Both the position numbers and the translations under genes were made by a program. DNA of 64,000 nt, from positions 120,106-184,105 of the forward strand of contig BQMF02000643.1 of NCBI GenBank assembly GCA_027922465.2. The letters run 5' to 3'. The notes under the pieces were generated by a model. The model searched no databases, was not told the DNA's origin, and saw only the letters and a program-made list of their open reading frames with translations. Positions 12,281 through 24,760 of this stretch are shown here, piece by piece. The stretch's first letter is position 1. Every line of letters starts with the position of its first letter. The DNA comes from Turritopsis dohrnii (Eukaryota; Cnidaria; Hydrozoa; Anthoathecata; Oceaniidae).

Positions 12281-12433
12281 ATACATATCTTTTTTACTCG
12301 TGTGTCCATACTTATCCTTTTTACTCGTGTGTCCAATCTTATCCTTTTTACTCGTGTGTCCATACATATCTTATTTACTCGTGTGTCCATGCATATCTTA
12401 TTTACTCGTGTGTCCATACATATCTTATTTTGA
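12281..12433 (+). repeat. 27-bp minisatellite
   Basis: About five and a half units of a 27-bp motif (TTTACTCGTGTGTCCATACAT core) occur head to tail. Because 27 is divisible by three the array is open in several frames, which produces spurious repetitive proteins on both strands. Confidence 0.85.
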
Positions 12434-12640
12434 TGAACTACAGTGTCCCATAGTGATCATCAAGTGATATAAATTATAGTAGGTCTATTAACAATATAAC
12501 GGTGTACATTTGGACAGCCTAACCTGAAGGCGATGTATATATATACGAGCTCGAGGCAATATACTTGCAGGCATGAATCAGGGAGGTGATAATGTTTTAG
12601 GAGGTTGTTCTACATATTTATTCATTTATGTTCGTTAAGG

Positions 12641-12850
12641 TACTGTTATCAACGAGGGTCCTGCGAATGAAGTCCCTATTTGGCCTACGGAAGCTATAAT
12701 GACAGGAACAGCTCAACTAAACACCCATCCTGGACATCATTCCTACTGTCTTCAGTGTTAAACAAAGAGGAATAACTCGGTCGGGGATTGAACCTGCGAC
12801 CTCCCAAACAGGAAGCAAGCACTCTACCACAAGGCTACCAGTCAGTACTG
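12641..12850 (-). mobile_element. tRNA-derived SINE
   Basis: On the minus strand the head reads GGTAGCCTTGTGGTAGAGTG (A-box-like) and then GGTCGCAGGTTCAATCCC (B-box-like), with an anticodon arm loop CTGTTTG giving GTT (Asn-like). The acceptor stem does not pair, so it is not a functional tRNA. The roughly 130 bp downstream are non-tRNA body. RNA polymerase III promoter boxes plus an unrelated tail are the structure of a SINE. Confidence 0.6.
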
Positions 12851-13092
12851 TTCATAAAACATTAAGTTGCTTGTTAATGATTCTTATGCCACTCGTCAAC
12901 GCCACTCATTTACTTCACTCAAACTTTTTCTATATGAAATTGGTGGTGGAAAAGATGGCTCAGGGCGGAAAAGAAGGCCCAGCCGACTTTCTCGGCTACA
13001 CAGATGCTACCCCATAATTCTGTTTTTTCCTAAAATACATGTCACACAGGAACTACTTATGGTGTTACGATAGTGTAGCTACTAACATCCAA

Positions 13093-13156
13093 CCTCGAAC
13101 CCAGGGCGCAGATGTTCGTATATCAAAAAGGCAAAACACCCTGGGTTCGAGGTTTA
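13093..13156. mobile_element. Palindromic MITE, CAACCTCG family
   Basis: CAACCTCGAACCCAGGG and CACCCTGGGTTCGAGGTT form the two arms around TCGTATATC. Confidence 0.75.
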
Positions 13157-13159
13157 TTG

Positions 13160-14198
13160 TCATTCTTTAAAATGGTCTATTTTCTTCTAACATGAGTTGA
13201 GGAGCTTGGGATCGACAATCTTCTAACATTTCGAATATTTCAATTCACTATCATTTTTCAAAGTCGATGAGATTGAGTTGGTTTATTCCTTTAATCCAAC
13301 TTTTCTTTCGACGAACCTTTTCTTCACTCTACTTTACTTCAAGAACAACTGTAGAAATATCAGCCACGTGATCAGGGAATTTTGCTAGACTGAGGTTTAT
13401 ATAGGGACCTCTATGGATTCCTATTTTATAGAAAGCAGTAAATCACCATAAGGATATTATAGAGTTAAAAAGAATTTTGTATGACAATATCTACAAGAAA
13501 AGAAACTCAACAAAGAAAAGAAAGGCGAAAAAATCCAGTGACAGGACAATTCCCTGGATGATTGCCCCCTAGTAAATTGGCCCTGGAGCACTATCCCCCG
13601 GACATTTTCCCCGCGGAAAATTGTCCCCCGTATAAGTAGGAAAATCATAGTTATTTCTATTTAACTGGTGTAATAGAGTTCACAGCAAAAAAATGATCAT
13701 TGTGTATTTTCTTATAATTACTTAATTGGATCACTCTTCCCTAATTGTTGACCAATCCAATTTTAATTAGAAGATGGATTGTCAGACATTCTGTAATTAT
13801 ATATCAATCATGAATGTCATTCATTAATTAATATGAGCGAAGCGCGTGCCTAATTAAGCTGATCACAGAAGTTTAGATAGAAACAGCATTTTATAATGAT
13901 ACCTTTACCTGTCATTGAGCATCCAGCTCATCTCATAAATACCAAAAGGTGGTAGTCTGGAAATTTTTCTGGAACATCAAGTAAAAAACTGTCATTTTTA
14001 TTGACGGAAAAATCATCAATCCTTTAGTTAAGGATACTCTCTAAATTGAAACTTTCCTTGTGCAAACTCGAAGCCAGGATTTTGTTGTTTTGTTGATAAG
14101 TGAATTGAAGCCAGCTTAGGCCCTAGGTACGAGTTTATACTGTATGGGTAGAACTTTGAAGATAAAGGAAATGAAGGAAATGAAACATATCTTTCCAC
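13160..14198. other. Gene-free stretch
   Basis: Apart from the GC-rich repeated tract at 13540-13640, nothing coding or structural was seen. Confidence 0.4.
13540..13640. repeat. GC-rich internally repeated tract
   Basis: Degenerate repeats of GGACAATTCCC, TTGGCCC, CCCCGGACATTTTCCCC and TTGTCCCCC follow each other. I do not recognise a coding or transposon end function. Confidence 0.4.
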
Positions 14199-14286
14199 GC
14201 AACCTCGTACCCAGGGTTTCTTGCCTTTTCGATATACGGACGGCGGCGTATATCGAAAAGGCAAGAAACCCTGGGTACGATGTTGC
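14199..14286. mobile_element. Near-perfect palindromic MITE, CAACCTCG family
   Basis: CAACCTCGTACCCAGGGTTTC is mirrored by GAAACCCTGGGTACGATGTTG, with a GGACGGCGGCGTATATCGAA centre. It is the cleanest copy in the window with 24673-24760. Confidence 0.85.
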
Positions 14287-15005
14287 TTTTCACGGTCGGT
14301 GTTCTCCGTTAGTGGGAAGTTCATTTTTTTAATGATTTTTTTTATTGAACATGATTTTCGACCAGAGTTTTCTCGCTAATTTTGTTGTTTTTTTTCTTTC
14401 TTGTTTACAATATATTTCTCTCTGAAAGATTCTATATTCCAATTAGTATGGTCTGATCTTGATTACCGTTAATTTACATTTTTGTGCAAATAAGAGGATG
14501 AGGTAGTTTGCTGTATTTGTATATTTATCAAAACAATGACGTGAAGTGTCTGTTCAAAGTTGTTCTGTATGTGAGGAGGTTTTTGATCCTTTTGTTACAA
14601 AAATCGGAAAAAACAACATATCGTATTGAATCTGTTGTCTTTCGTTGTTGTTCGTTTGCCAAATAACATTTCCTGATCGAATTACGAAATCGAAGTGAGA
14701 ACCGCGCATCAAAATAGATCCATCATTATCCATAATAATAGATTATTTTTTGCACAAAACAACAACAATATTTGATATGAAAACCAACAAACTAATCCCT
14801 TCTTGCTTAATATATACAAACGTAGATTCCCGGCTTCCTTTTTAGTTTTAAGGAAAATATTGAGAAATAGGTGGACTGATGGATATCAGATGATATGCTA
14901 GTCGTTTACAAAACACTGTATATGGCAAACACCAAAATGAGTGCAAAAAAACACATCTGGTGGAGATTAAAAGGTGGGATAGAATACTACGAAGTGGGAA
15001 AAATG

Positions 15006-15084
15006 GTCACTGCGATGAAGAGCATTTTTAATAAAATAGTGTGAATATTTCTTTAAAAATGCACTCGCTCGCAGTGATTTTTAA
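15006..15084. mobile_element. Foldback MITE, CACTGCGA family
   Basis: TCACTGCGATGAAGAGCATTTTTA is answered by AAATGCACTCGCTCGCAGTGA. Related copies are at 26476-26553 and 27600-27678. Confidence 0.75.
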
Positions 15085-15265
15085 ACATATTTGCTCACTA
15101 GGTTAGCAAGAAATACAAGTGAAAATATAAACGTGAGAAATAAATGACAATCTTTGACCTTTCATGAGTGATCACATTTCATAACATCTCCTCTATCCAT
15201 TTCATGGCTTAACATAACGATGAACTGTTATGAAGATCGTGAGAAAACGAAATTCAATTGTTTGC

Positions 15266-15520
15266 TAGAGGGTATCATCGGTTTAGAGGGTGTCATCGGT
15301 TTAGAGGGCATCATCGGTTTAGAGGGTATCATCGGTTTAGAGGGCATCATCGGTTTAGAGAGTATCATCGGTTTAGAGGGTATCATCGGTTTAGAAGGTA
15401 TCATCGGTTTAGAGGGTATCATCGGTTTAGAGAGTATCATCGGTTTAGAGAGTATCATCGGTTTAGAGGGTATCATCGGTTTAGAGAGCGTCATCGGTTT
15501 AGAGGGTATCATCGGTTTAT
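15266..15520 (+). repeat. 18-bp minisatellite
   Basis: About fourteen units of GGTATCATCGGTTTAGAG occur in tandem, with a few G/A and T/C variants. All frames through it are open because the unit is a multiple of three; the encoded IIGLEG repeats are not evidence of a protein. Confidence 0.9.
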
Positions 15521-15599
15521 CTCTATTGTTTACCTATTTTGATATTTGTCAGCTTCCAAATCCATTTTTTGCTGACATCAACAGTTCATCATCATCTTT

Positions 15600-18500
15600 T
15601 ATATTCTAAAGAAAATTTCGATTCCATTTTTTAGCATGGACAGTTAAAGAAAATCGAAATTCCTGGAAACTAGGACAGTCTTTAACAGTAGTGGTAAACC
15701 GAGTCTATATGAATCTATTTTTTTTAAAACTAAAGGTCATTATTATTGCGTCATCAAAAACGTTCCGTTTCGCCTCACTCATTTTCTATATGTCTATTGC
15801 TTGCTTTGCTTTGACCTCCGACTCATCGACTTTTCGCTATTAAAGTTATATGGGTTTCTCACTTAATTTATGCCATTCTCCTATTATGTAGAATTGTAAG
15901 CGTTTTCGATAAGCTTAGGATATAGTTTTAATGATTAATGAAAGATGGATGTCTGAATTTTAAGAGATGCTATTATAAACATAAAACAATTGAATGACTG
16001 TAATATATCCCATCCGATGAAATAATAAAATTTCATTTTACTTCTACCATCTTGAAAAACATTATTTTTATTTTATTTCATGTGTTTCGCGTCTAAGTCG
16101 CGTGGTTTACTCGTTTACATATTGTGATATCTCACACTTTCCCAATTTTGCAGTGAAACCTACAGCGTGAAGTTTCATAGGGGCAGTGTGATCATTTGTA
16201 CAGAAATGAGTCATTTTGTCATTGCTGCGACTCTTGCTTGATTTTTAACAAGTATTCGGGGTTTTTTCATGCCTTATCGCAAAATATTGATGATAAATGG
16301 CGTGAATAATAATTCGTTATTCTGGAGTTTGTATCTCCTTATATGGTAATAAGAATATTTGAAACTTTTCCTTCAAGATCCTTTGCGTAGCTTTGGATAG
16401 CTTTGGATAGCTAAATAAGGGATTTACCAATCTAATCATCTAATCACTCATCAGCTCAGGCATTTAGAAAGGAACTATAATTCACCAAAACTATACGAAG
16501 TAAGGATTTTTAAGTATGTAAGAACAACAATTTATTTCTATGTTAAAAGTAGCCGAAGCTTTTCGGTGTCTTACACCATCATCAAGGCTACAAGGCGTTG
16601 TTTGTTACATAAGGATTTTTACTTATCGTTATTTTACACTGATTTTTGGAACCAAGAAATAATCCACAGCATCTTTATAAGACATGAAACTTGATTCGAA
16701 GAACTGTTCGCGTTCAACACATGTTTTTATTCGTACGCTCGTTTTTATGGCTATTAAAGTTTTCAGCTTTTTACCTGATGTTATCTCTCCTCAAAACTCG
16801 ATAATCTAAGTATCGTAATCATTCTGCTTTTTGCGTTTCTTTTTTTCTCACCATTGTTCGAAAACCATACGTCCACGTTTTGCACTGTGTATTACGAAAT
16901 GCTTCATACTGACGTCAGTGCTCTGTGTATGGCTGCGTATAGTATGCAACATCCGCTACTCCTTTACCGATTACTAAACATTTTTTTGTAGTATTCGTCA
17001 AATCAGACGAAATCAAACAATGGTTCAGGAGAGAATCACTTAATGTAAATAAACAAGTAAACAGATAAACACGATTAAGACAGGTTATCATCAGATGACA
17101 CAAAGCTTGTACCCAGGATCTTATGCTTATTCGTAAAAATCAAAAAGATTGGGGAGCTGGGGTTTAGGTTTCAATGAACGTGTACTGGCCGGAATAGTTG
17201 TGTGAAATTTTAAGTGTCCAAATATTTATGCCATATCTACATACGAGGTTATCAAGAATATCTTAAGTGGTTCCGTTCTGTATTACAAAAATGATGTGAT
17301 CAATTTTTAGGGGCGTGTACGATTAACATCCGTTCTTCAAGGAAACAACGCCCATATCCAGTTACTACCACCCTAATTGCTACGATTTCATTTCCTCCAC
17401 CCATGAAAATTTGTCATTATCTTTCTTCGTTATCCATCACGAAATCGGATTTTGGATGGAAAATTATATTGAAAAGACGCAAGAAGCAAAACTCTTTCTA
17501 AAATCATCCTGTTTTAATTGAGTATGTGATTAGAATATCTTCTGTTCTTTGAAGTGTGTTGTTGAAAAAAAAGGAACGAGGAACAACGAAGAACAAACGC
17601 CATTACGCAACTTATTTGACGTCATCAATGTGTTTTTTCCCAGCCATACATGCAAAGTATTCTTTGTGATTCGTTGAAATATCTTTCATACACCAATTAC
17701 AGATACAGACTGGATATACGATTTAATTACAAAATACAAAATATTGATTTCTCAGAACTAAAGATTTATGTTTGCGAGCTTTTCGCTAAACGCTCCGGTT
17801 GATTCTTTGTGTGTGTGTTGATATGAAAAAACAAATTAAAACATCTTCTCTACTGCATATTGGCCATCATCCAGACCAGTGTTTTTCTTCATTGATCTAA
17901 ATGATTGTCATATATGTCTGAAGGGATCACCTTTATCACTGTTTTCTAATCCGAACGGATACTGACGGAGGAGGAGAGGAAAGATAGGATCATTAAGTGT
18001 ACGCCCCCTCAATTCCAATTTTGTTTCGAAAAAGTTATATTTGTTCGACGTAAAAACAATGCAATGAGTGTGTTTCACACAATTCGAATCGTCATAATTT
18101 GCAATACACAAACTTGCAATTTTTGCGCCCCCACAGTATAGCCCCAAACTATGATTTCGATTGTCAAGAAAGTGAATAATTCGCTACGAGTCAAGGACAA
18201 TATAAAGACTTGCATTAATTAACTTAAATATATTTCTGTTTTGGGGAGGGATCGAAATTTGTCTGTCTCAAATTAGTAGTAGGGTGAGAAAAAAGTTTTT
18301 TTGCTTTTGTAATTTTTTCTACTTTGCTTCTCTTATTTCAACCTCGTACCCAGGGCCTATTTGTATCGTCATCGTGTGGTATTGACAAGAACCCCCCATA
18401 TGACGTTGTCCTTTTCCCACACTAAACCGACACTATTCAGAAAAGCAGTCATTTTAACTTTCTGGTGTAGCAATTTCGTGCCCCCACATTTCGTAATTCA

Positions 18501-20600
18501 AACAGTACACAGGCAGTTATCTTTAAATTAGGATGTTTTGAAAGATGTATTCTCAAATCAAGGAAAACATAGAAGACTTTATGAAGATTTAATGTTGTTT
18601 TCTCAGGTCAAGGTTTTCCCGTATCTTTCTGTAAATATTTGAAAATAACAGTCTTTCAAAATCAAATCATCTTCTCATGAACACTTCATTAGCATGTAAA
18701 TACATCTCTTACTCATTATCTCTGTTTCGAATAAATTTCATAACATTCTATTGTTTTAACTTAATTTATGCAAATTATGTGTGGTGACTTTGTAACAAAT
18801 TGTTCGATTCTTGCGTAGTGTTCTTTTATAAAAGAAAAGTGGTTCTCACGTGTTTTTGTTTATAAAGTGAAGTGTTATGTGATAGCTCTTAAAAAATTTC
18901 GATATAAACACATCTGAAATAGATTATTAATCGTTCATTTTCTCATCAGCTGCCAAATGTTTCGGTAAGTACATTCTTTCTTTGTTAAAATGTGCGTATA
19001 TTCTGGCAAAATTTTGTCCTTTTGACGCTCTTTAAATTTTGCATGGCATTCACCTTTTTCGTTAAATCGTCCTATTTTTGCTTTCGATTACGTCGTTTCT
19101 ACACCGTCGTTAAAGTGTTATCGGATGTACAAGAATGTCAAACTCAGGAGTAGATATGCAACATGCCTTTAATTTAAAATTTTGTTTCTAAAATTTAAAG
19201 TTTTGCTTTGTTCTTGTATGCTATGTTGCCTCTCTTTCGATTATCGTGCTACTCTTACTTTTGATTTGTTTGCAAACAAAAACCCGACAACTTTAGTTGC
19301 TAAGGCGATGCCTCATGGATAACGTTATCCGAAATTAGGAAAAAAATAGTCTAATTTAACAACCGTCAGAGAAATTATATTCTGCAGTTGAAATTGCTAC
19401 ACAGTTAATTAATATGAGAATTGTTGCTAATGAAGCCGTGTTTGTTTGTTTAGAAATATTTAAGCTATTCAAAATCTTGCATAAACAAGGTGTGTACTGC
19501 TTGACAAAACAACAATAACAACGTAAACACAACGAAGTTAACAAAAAATGTTTTCATTAATTAACTTATTTTGTCTTGTTTTATAACCATGCATTAATAT
19601 AAACAGGGGGTTGTAGCGAAAGGCTGAAGCCTAGAACAAAGGTTGTCTATTCTATCAAGACTGTTCCATATTTTGAAAACGATAACATTGTTCTCTTTTC
19701 AGACTTAACTTCCTCCTAAACATGACTCAGTTGATTTACAATACACCGTGATATAAGGCCTTTATATAAAGAGGTTGTTAAAAGTAGCCCACATAATGTT
19801 CTGAAGTTTGATTTTTTCTTATTACTTCATCATGAAATCAGCATAATTTCTAGGTTGTCATTTCCGATATATTATTCGGAATAGAGGTAATTTGATGAGA
19901 AGTTTCTGAAAAATTTAAAAACCGAAATTTAAATCGGGTTAATTCGGAATAATGATGTTTGTCATTGTTAAAAAATGTAAATTAGATTTCATGGTTGATT
20001 GTTTATTTTTAATTCGTTTTCATGTAACATGACACTACATAGTTAAAGCTTCCAAGACAAAACTTCAAAGAAATATTATATAACATATACGATTAGGAGC
20101 TAATAAAAATTTTAAGCGAAAAAAACAAATTTAAAAAAAAAATGACGTGGTGTAATTTTTTATACAAGATGGCGGTAATAACAATTTGAAAATGAAAACA
20201 TTTTTAATAACATAACGGCGCGGAAACAAACATGATATATAATATATATTTGTAACGGCACTTTGAGGAGTGTAAAATAAACGACTTATATAATTAAGGG
20301 GTCATTAAAATCCTCTACATCAAAATCTGTTATCATGTTGAGATATACAAACACATACAATACTGTAACACTGTTTGTTTATGAATTCTGTTTATATTTT
20401 TTAACTTTTTTCGTTTGTTGGCGTTACTTGTCGTAATTGACTGTGCTGACGTAATCACATTTGTGAAAATATAAACAGTATCCAGAAGATGCTGTCAAAC
20501 TTGACGTCATAACTGCCATTAATTTTCCTGACGCGTGACGTTTGGGTTTGAGAATTTCACCTGAAATCACAAACTAATCTGATGTGTTTGACTATTGTAT
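15600..20600. other. Gene-poor stretch upstream of the PH-domain gene
   Basis: No coding exon was found. A half copy of the CAACCTCG repeat lies at about 18340-18360, and a repeat tail with CGGTGTCTTACACC lies near 16560-16600. A TTTCGGTAAGTAC at 18960-18972 is a good splice-donor match and could end a 5' untranslated exon of the PH-domain gene, paired with an acceptor ATTATAG near 20603; this is only an inference. Confidence 0.4.
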
Positions 20601-20726
20601 TATAGCACTGTAGAAAATTAGTCGAACACAAATCAACAAAACAACTGGAGAAGTTCTCAAGAAGTGAACCAAAAAAAGAAAAGAAAAAAGTATAGATATA
20701 ACTCGCACACAAAACATCGGAGTGAA

Positions 20727-21389
20727 ATGAAGTGGCTGAAAGAAATCGACTTTTCATTGACATCCTTCACGGAGTCATTTAACAAAGAATACGAAGGGAA
20801 ATCGCTTGGTAATTGTGAAGGTTATTTATATATACAAAGCCGTAGCCTGTGGCGCTTCCCAAACCATTTGTGGAAACGAAGGTATTTCACTCTACGTAAT
20901 GACAGCTTGTATTTCACGAAAGACCAAGGGGATTTGATTTTCGAAGATACGACTCCAAGAATCGATATTGAAGCAGATACTGGTATATATCCTGAAGAAA
21001 GTAAAGGCAACAGCCGAAAAAAATATTTCATCAGAATAACTCAAGGAAATAAGAACTATATTTTATGCTCCGGCGAAGAGAACGATCGTAATACGTGGTT
21101 AGCATCACTTCTCACTGTCATCACACAGAAATTTGTAATCAACTTCAAGTGTGGTTCCTACAAAAGCATTCGATTGAACTATAAACCAAACAAAATCTCT
21201 CAGAGACATTCAAGTTTTGTACCAAAACGAGCAAGTTCTGATAGTGAATACTGCAACAGGCATACCAATAACAACAATAGCAATACAAACGCACCTGGCA
21301 TTTTATATAAAGCTGAATCACTGTTCAATCTTAGTGCATACAAAGACATTATGTACGAAGATAGATCGAGTTTTATTGCTTTGGTATAG
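20727..21389 (+). CDS. PH-domain protein
   Basis: A single open exon of 220 codons starts at ATG 20727. Residues about 30-130 form a pleckstrin-homology domain: the opening GYLYIQSRSLWRF, the basic strand WKRRYFTLRNDSLYF, then YFIRITQGNKNYILCSGEE and the closing helix with the invariant tryptophan NTWLASLL. PH domains bind phosphoinositides or protein partners and place proteins at membranes. The region after the PH domain is polar with an asparagine-rich run and has no other recognised domain. An AATAAA at 21595-21600 is a plausible polyadenylation signal. Frame and codon use look functional. Whether further 5' coding exons exist is open; the upstream in-frame sequence lacks a convincing start. 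Confidence 0.8.
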   Translation: MKWLKEIDFSLTSFTESFNKEYEGKSLGNCEGYLYIQSRSLWRFPNHLWKRRYFTLRNDSLYFTKDQGDLIFEDTTPRIDIEADTGIYPEESKGNSRKKYFIRITQGNKNYILCSGEENDRNTWLASLLTVITQKFVINFKCGSYKSIRLNYKPNKISQRHSSFVPKRASSDSEYCNRHTNNNNSNTNAPGILYKAESLFNLSAYKDIMYEDRSSFIALV

Positions 21390-21639
21390 ATTTGTAATAA
21401 TGTATTTAGGGCCGTAAGCTCTGGAAAGATTGAATCTCACTTTGTTTTTTTAATTCGTTGTTGTCTATAACATTAAAAGGCCAGTTTTATTGGTGTTTTT
21501 TTTTGTAAAGTAAAGTCTCTATCTTTAATATTTTGCTGTATATTTTGGATATATTTATATATATTATTTTTATTTGAAAAAAGTGAACAACAAAAATAAA
21601 GAAACTTCCATGTTGTGTTATTAGTTGTGTGAGAAGTAT

Positions 21640-22690
21640 TATGGAGATTGTATTCGTAGAGAAATGTTCCGGTTGGAAAGTTTTCGGATTTATGTACGCA
21701 TCAAGTTATTTTCGATACTCAGATATAAATCAAAACAAACACGATCGAGCAAAAGGGACTCGTGTGTCGTAAATTACGGCGGTTCTTTGAGCTGTTCAAC
21801 AACTACAGCATTGAGGACATCCGGAAAGTTTTTTTGACAATAAATATAATATCATTTCTCTTCCCATTGAACATAAAATTTCATGTGAAACTTTATGGAA
21901 CTGATTAATTGCATTCCACAAATTTTTACTGTTATACGGGTCTAATATGTATGTATTCTCAACTATATCAAAAAACACCGGCGAAAAATTGAAATAGTTT
22001 TGACGTTAGATGGCAAAGTTAGAAATTGTCATGAATTTCGATTTAGATTCCTACGTTAATAATCTTTTGATATACGGATGATGGCAGAAGGGCTTGAGTT
22101 CGAAGTTGTAATATTTAAAAATATATATAGAAGAGAATAACAACTTAAACAAATAAACAAGCTTTAGTGTAGCTATATTTAAAGGATTTTTTATCCACGT
22201 GAGAAAAGAGTGAAAATAGATTTAGCATGATAGCAATAGATTTCTTTTCTCAGGCTAAAGTTTGAAAACAATACAGTAAAATCAAGGTATTGTAAGTTGC
22301 TTGAATTGACACAAGAATATTCATGAGTATAGCAAATACAATTTCGTGAACTTTCAACAGAATTTGAATGTTTATAATTGTGAAATGACATTAGACAATC
22401 AAGTTTATCTCAAGTGATTTTGAGAATCTACCTTTTAATTTTTTTCATTTTCTTATTATGATTTCTCCATTCCTAAGGAATGACGAATCCTCGATCTACG
22501 AATTTTTTGAAACTTTTGGTAAAGCCAATAAAGTGATTATCACACATAAGTGAATTAAGCTTCTCTGTTCTACATGATTTCCACCAAAAACTAACATTTT
22601 TGTTTAAGTATTCAACTGTGTCTCGTTTTGATGTAAAATATGGATTCGCGCGAATACAATATATCCCAGTAATGTCTTGATCATTTGAAC
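21640..22690. other. Intergenic sequence with repeat fragments
   Basis: A half copy of the CAACCTCG repeat is at 22065-22110. The segment 22190-22330 (TTTTATCCACGTGAGAAAA...) recurs in degenerate form at 23758-23875. An open minus-strand frame at 22473-22690 continues across the insertion point of the next element if that element is removed, but I do not recognise the product. Confidence 0.4.
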
Positions 22691-22696
22691 CATCTG

Positions 22697-23580
22697 TATG
22701 GAGCGCCATTACGGAAAAAAATGATTTCGGGGGAATGTCAAAACTTCTTGTTGGGGTTACACACACTTTCGATGGGGTAACACGATAATTGTGTTGGCGT
22801 TATGAAAAGTAAAGTGGGGTTACACTCAACTATGAAATCGGGGAATGTCAAATGAAAATCCATGCTCCTGTTACACAAAGTCGAACGCAGCTAATCATTA
22901 AAAATTTTGATAACAGATCGACTGAGGTACATAAAAACGCTGGCAGATTGATCAGGTCCCGTCATGTTAGTACTGTGCTGGATAAGAAAGAGTTTAGAAG
23001 TTAAAGAAGAAGATGGCTGACGAAATCGAACGATCGATATCTAATTTAATTGATGCTGTAGAAAGTTTTGGAAATATCCAATCAGCATTTCTGTTTCATT
23101 TACTATATCATTGGGTAGTAAGTAGGATGAACATAACAGTACAGTGAAATCAGAGAGTAAAGCGACCATTTCTTGAATTCTGCAGTTTAATAATTCCGGA
23201 TTCGTATCTAACCCACCACGAACTTCTCTCGCAAGTGATAAAAACCCAAAATATAATCTTGTGCACTCATTGGTAAACATGACTATTGTCGAAAAAGCGT
23301 GAAAATAGGTTCAAGTAAGCAACACACGAAGATGTCGAAATGATGACGTGACGTCAGTCAATATAAGAGCAATTGTTTGAGCTTCTCCAAATCATATCGA
23401 GGTCATCGATATGTTTTGACATTCCCTACTTTCATAACATGAATGTAACCCCACTATAATTATGTACATTATCGTGTTACCCTATCGAAAGTGTGTGTTA
23501 CCCCATCAAAAGTGTGTGTTACCCCATCACGAAGTTTTGACATTCCCCCGAAATTATTTTTTCCGTGATGGCGCTCCATA
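22697..23580. mobile_element. TIR element with 6-bp target-site duplication
   Basis: The element is bounded by CATCTG on both sides (22691-22696 and 23581-23586). The ends read TATGGAGCGCCAT...ATGGCGCTCCATA, and the inverted repeats extend about 155 bp (to about 22853 and from about 23413), including CGGGGGAATGTCAAAAC and repeated GTGTGTGTTACCCCATC units. The interior carries an unrecognised 79-codon minus-strand frame (23041-23280). The 6-bp duplication length is shared with Polintons, but no Polinton gene is present; I leave the superfamily unassigned. Confidence 0.8.
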
Positions 23581-24672
23581 CATCTGCGTATATTAAAATC
23601 CGCTTTGAGATAAACAAATCGCTACTTGGTAGAATTAGTTACTACATATGCGCTTTAATGAAAAAAAACAAAAATAGCTATTAGTCATTTGGTCACCTTG
23701 AAGTTTTAAATATAGATTATAACAACAACTTATCAGAAAAACAAACAAACAGTTGGTCTTTTATCCACGTGAGAAAACAGTTTTAGCCTTGAAGCCATAG
23801 AAGTCTTTTCTTTAAACAAAATATAGTGAAATCAAAGTCTTGCTTGAATTGACGCAGGGCATTATGGGAAAATACAAAAAAAAAGTTGGTTCCAATTGTG
23901 TAAGAATCGTGAATTGTAAACAGCCCATTAAAGTTGAATTATCACTAATAGGAAAAGTTGTTTCGCGTCAATCCATTTTTACAAAACTGGATCGTCGGGT
24001 CAAGCTGGTGTCTTCGCATTTCAAGCGTAATTAAAAGGCTTGCTTGTTGGCTTGCTTCATATTCTCATGAGCCATGTAGTAAAAGTCAACCCGACAGTCT
24101 AACGTTTCATATAACCGTTAAAAACGCTATGGCATGAATTAACGTCACAACTTCCAGTGTATGTGATTATCTATAGTACATCGTGTGACCATGCCAGTGA
24201 CGTCATTAGAACGTTCGATTTCGCGCATGCTCAGTTTCTTTGGGTCAGAGATTTATATTTTTTTGTATAGCAGGTATAGCAAAACAATGAATATACACGG
24301 TTTTTATTTTTTAACCAACACGTTTATAAGAAACATACAGTAAATTCTCTCAAAAAGATAAGCAACAGTACTACCAGAATCTTAGATAAATTAGCAACAT
24401 GAAATTTTGGATTGATGCAGCACTAGCACAGCTACAGAACCGTTCTTGAAATGGTTACACTACTATTTGGCTACACTAGGTTGCAGTACTATGTCCTACA
24501 CTTTGTGCTTATATACTTAAACTTACACAAAGGTTTTTGAGACTGGAAATACATGTTTTTTTAATTAATACTTAGCAACGAATTAAGCAACGCAACTACT
24601 AAAAAACGATCATTTTTTAAGCAACATTACTACTAAGGTTGCTTTTACAAAAAAACGTTTAGACCTTTTCAA

Positions 24673-24760
24673 TCCAACCTCGTATCCAGGGTTTCTTGCC
24701 TTTTCGATGTACGGACGGTGAGTATATCGAAAAGGCAAAAAACCCTGGGTACGAGGTTGC
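24673..24760. mobile_element. Palindromic MITE, CAACCTCG family
   Basis: CCAACCTCGTATCCAGGGTTTC is mirrored by AAACCCTGGGTACGAGGTTGC around GTACGGACGGTGAGTATATC. Confidence 0.85.

Noticed and set aside
12169..12453. Repetitive frames on both strands
   Set aside because: They are produced by the 27-bp minisatellite.
12776..12842. Functional tRNA-Asn
   Set aside because: Acceptor pairing is missing and the sequence continues into a SINE body.
15220..15609. Repetitive IIGLEG protein frame
   Set aside because: The 18-bp minisatellite is open in three frames on both strands, so openness carries no coding information.
23041..23280. 79-codon gene inside the 22697 element
   Set aside because: No recognised domain, no partner exon and no conserved start context; recorded only as an open frame in the element.
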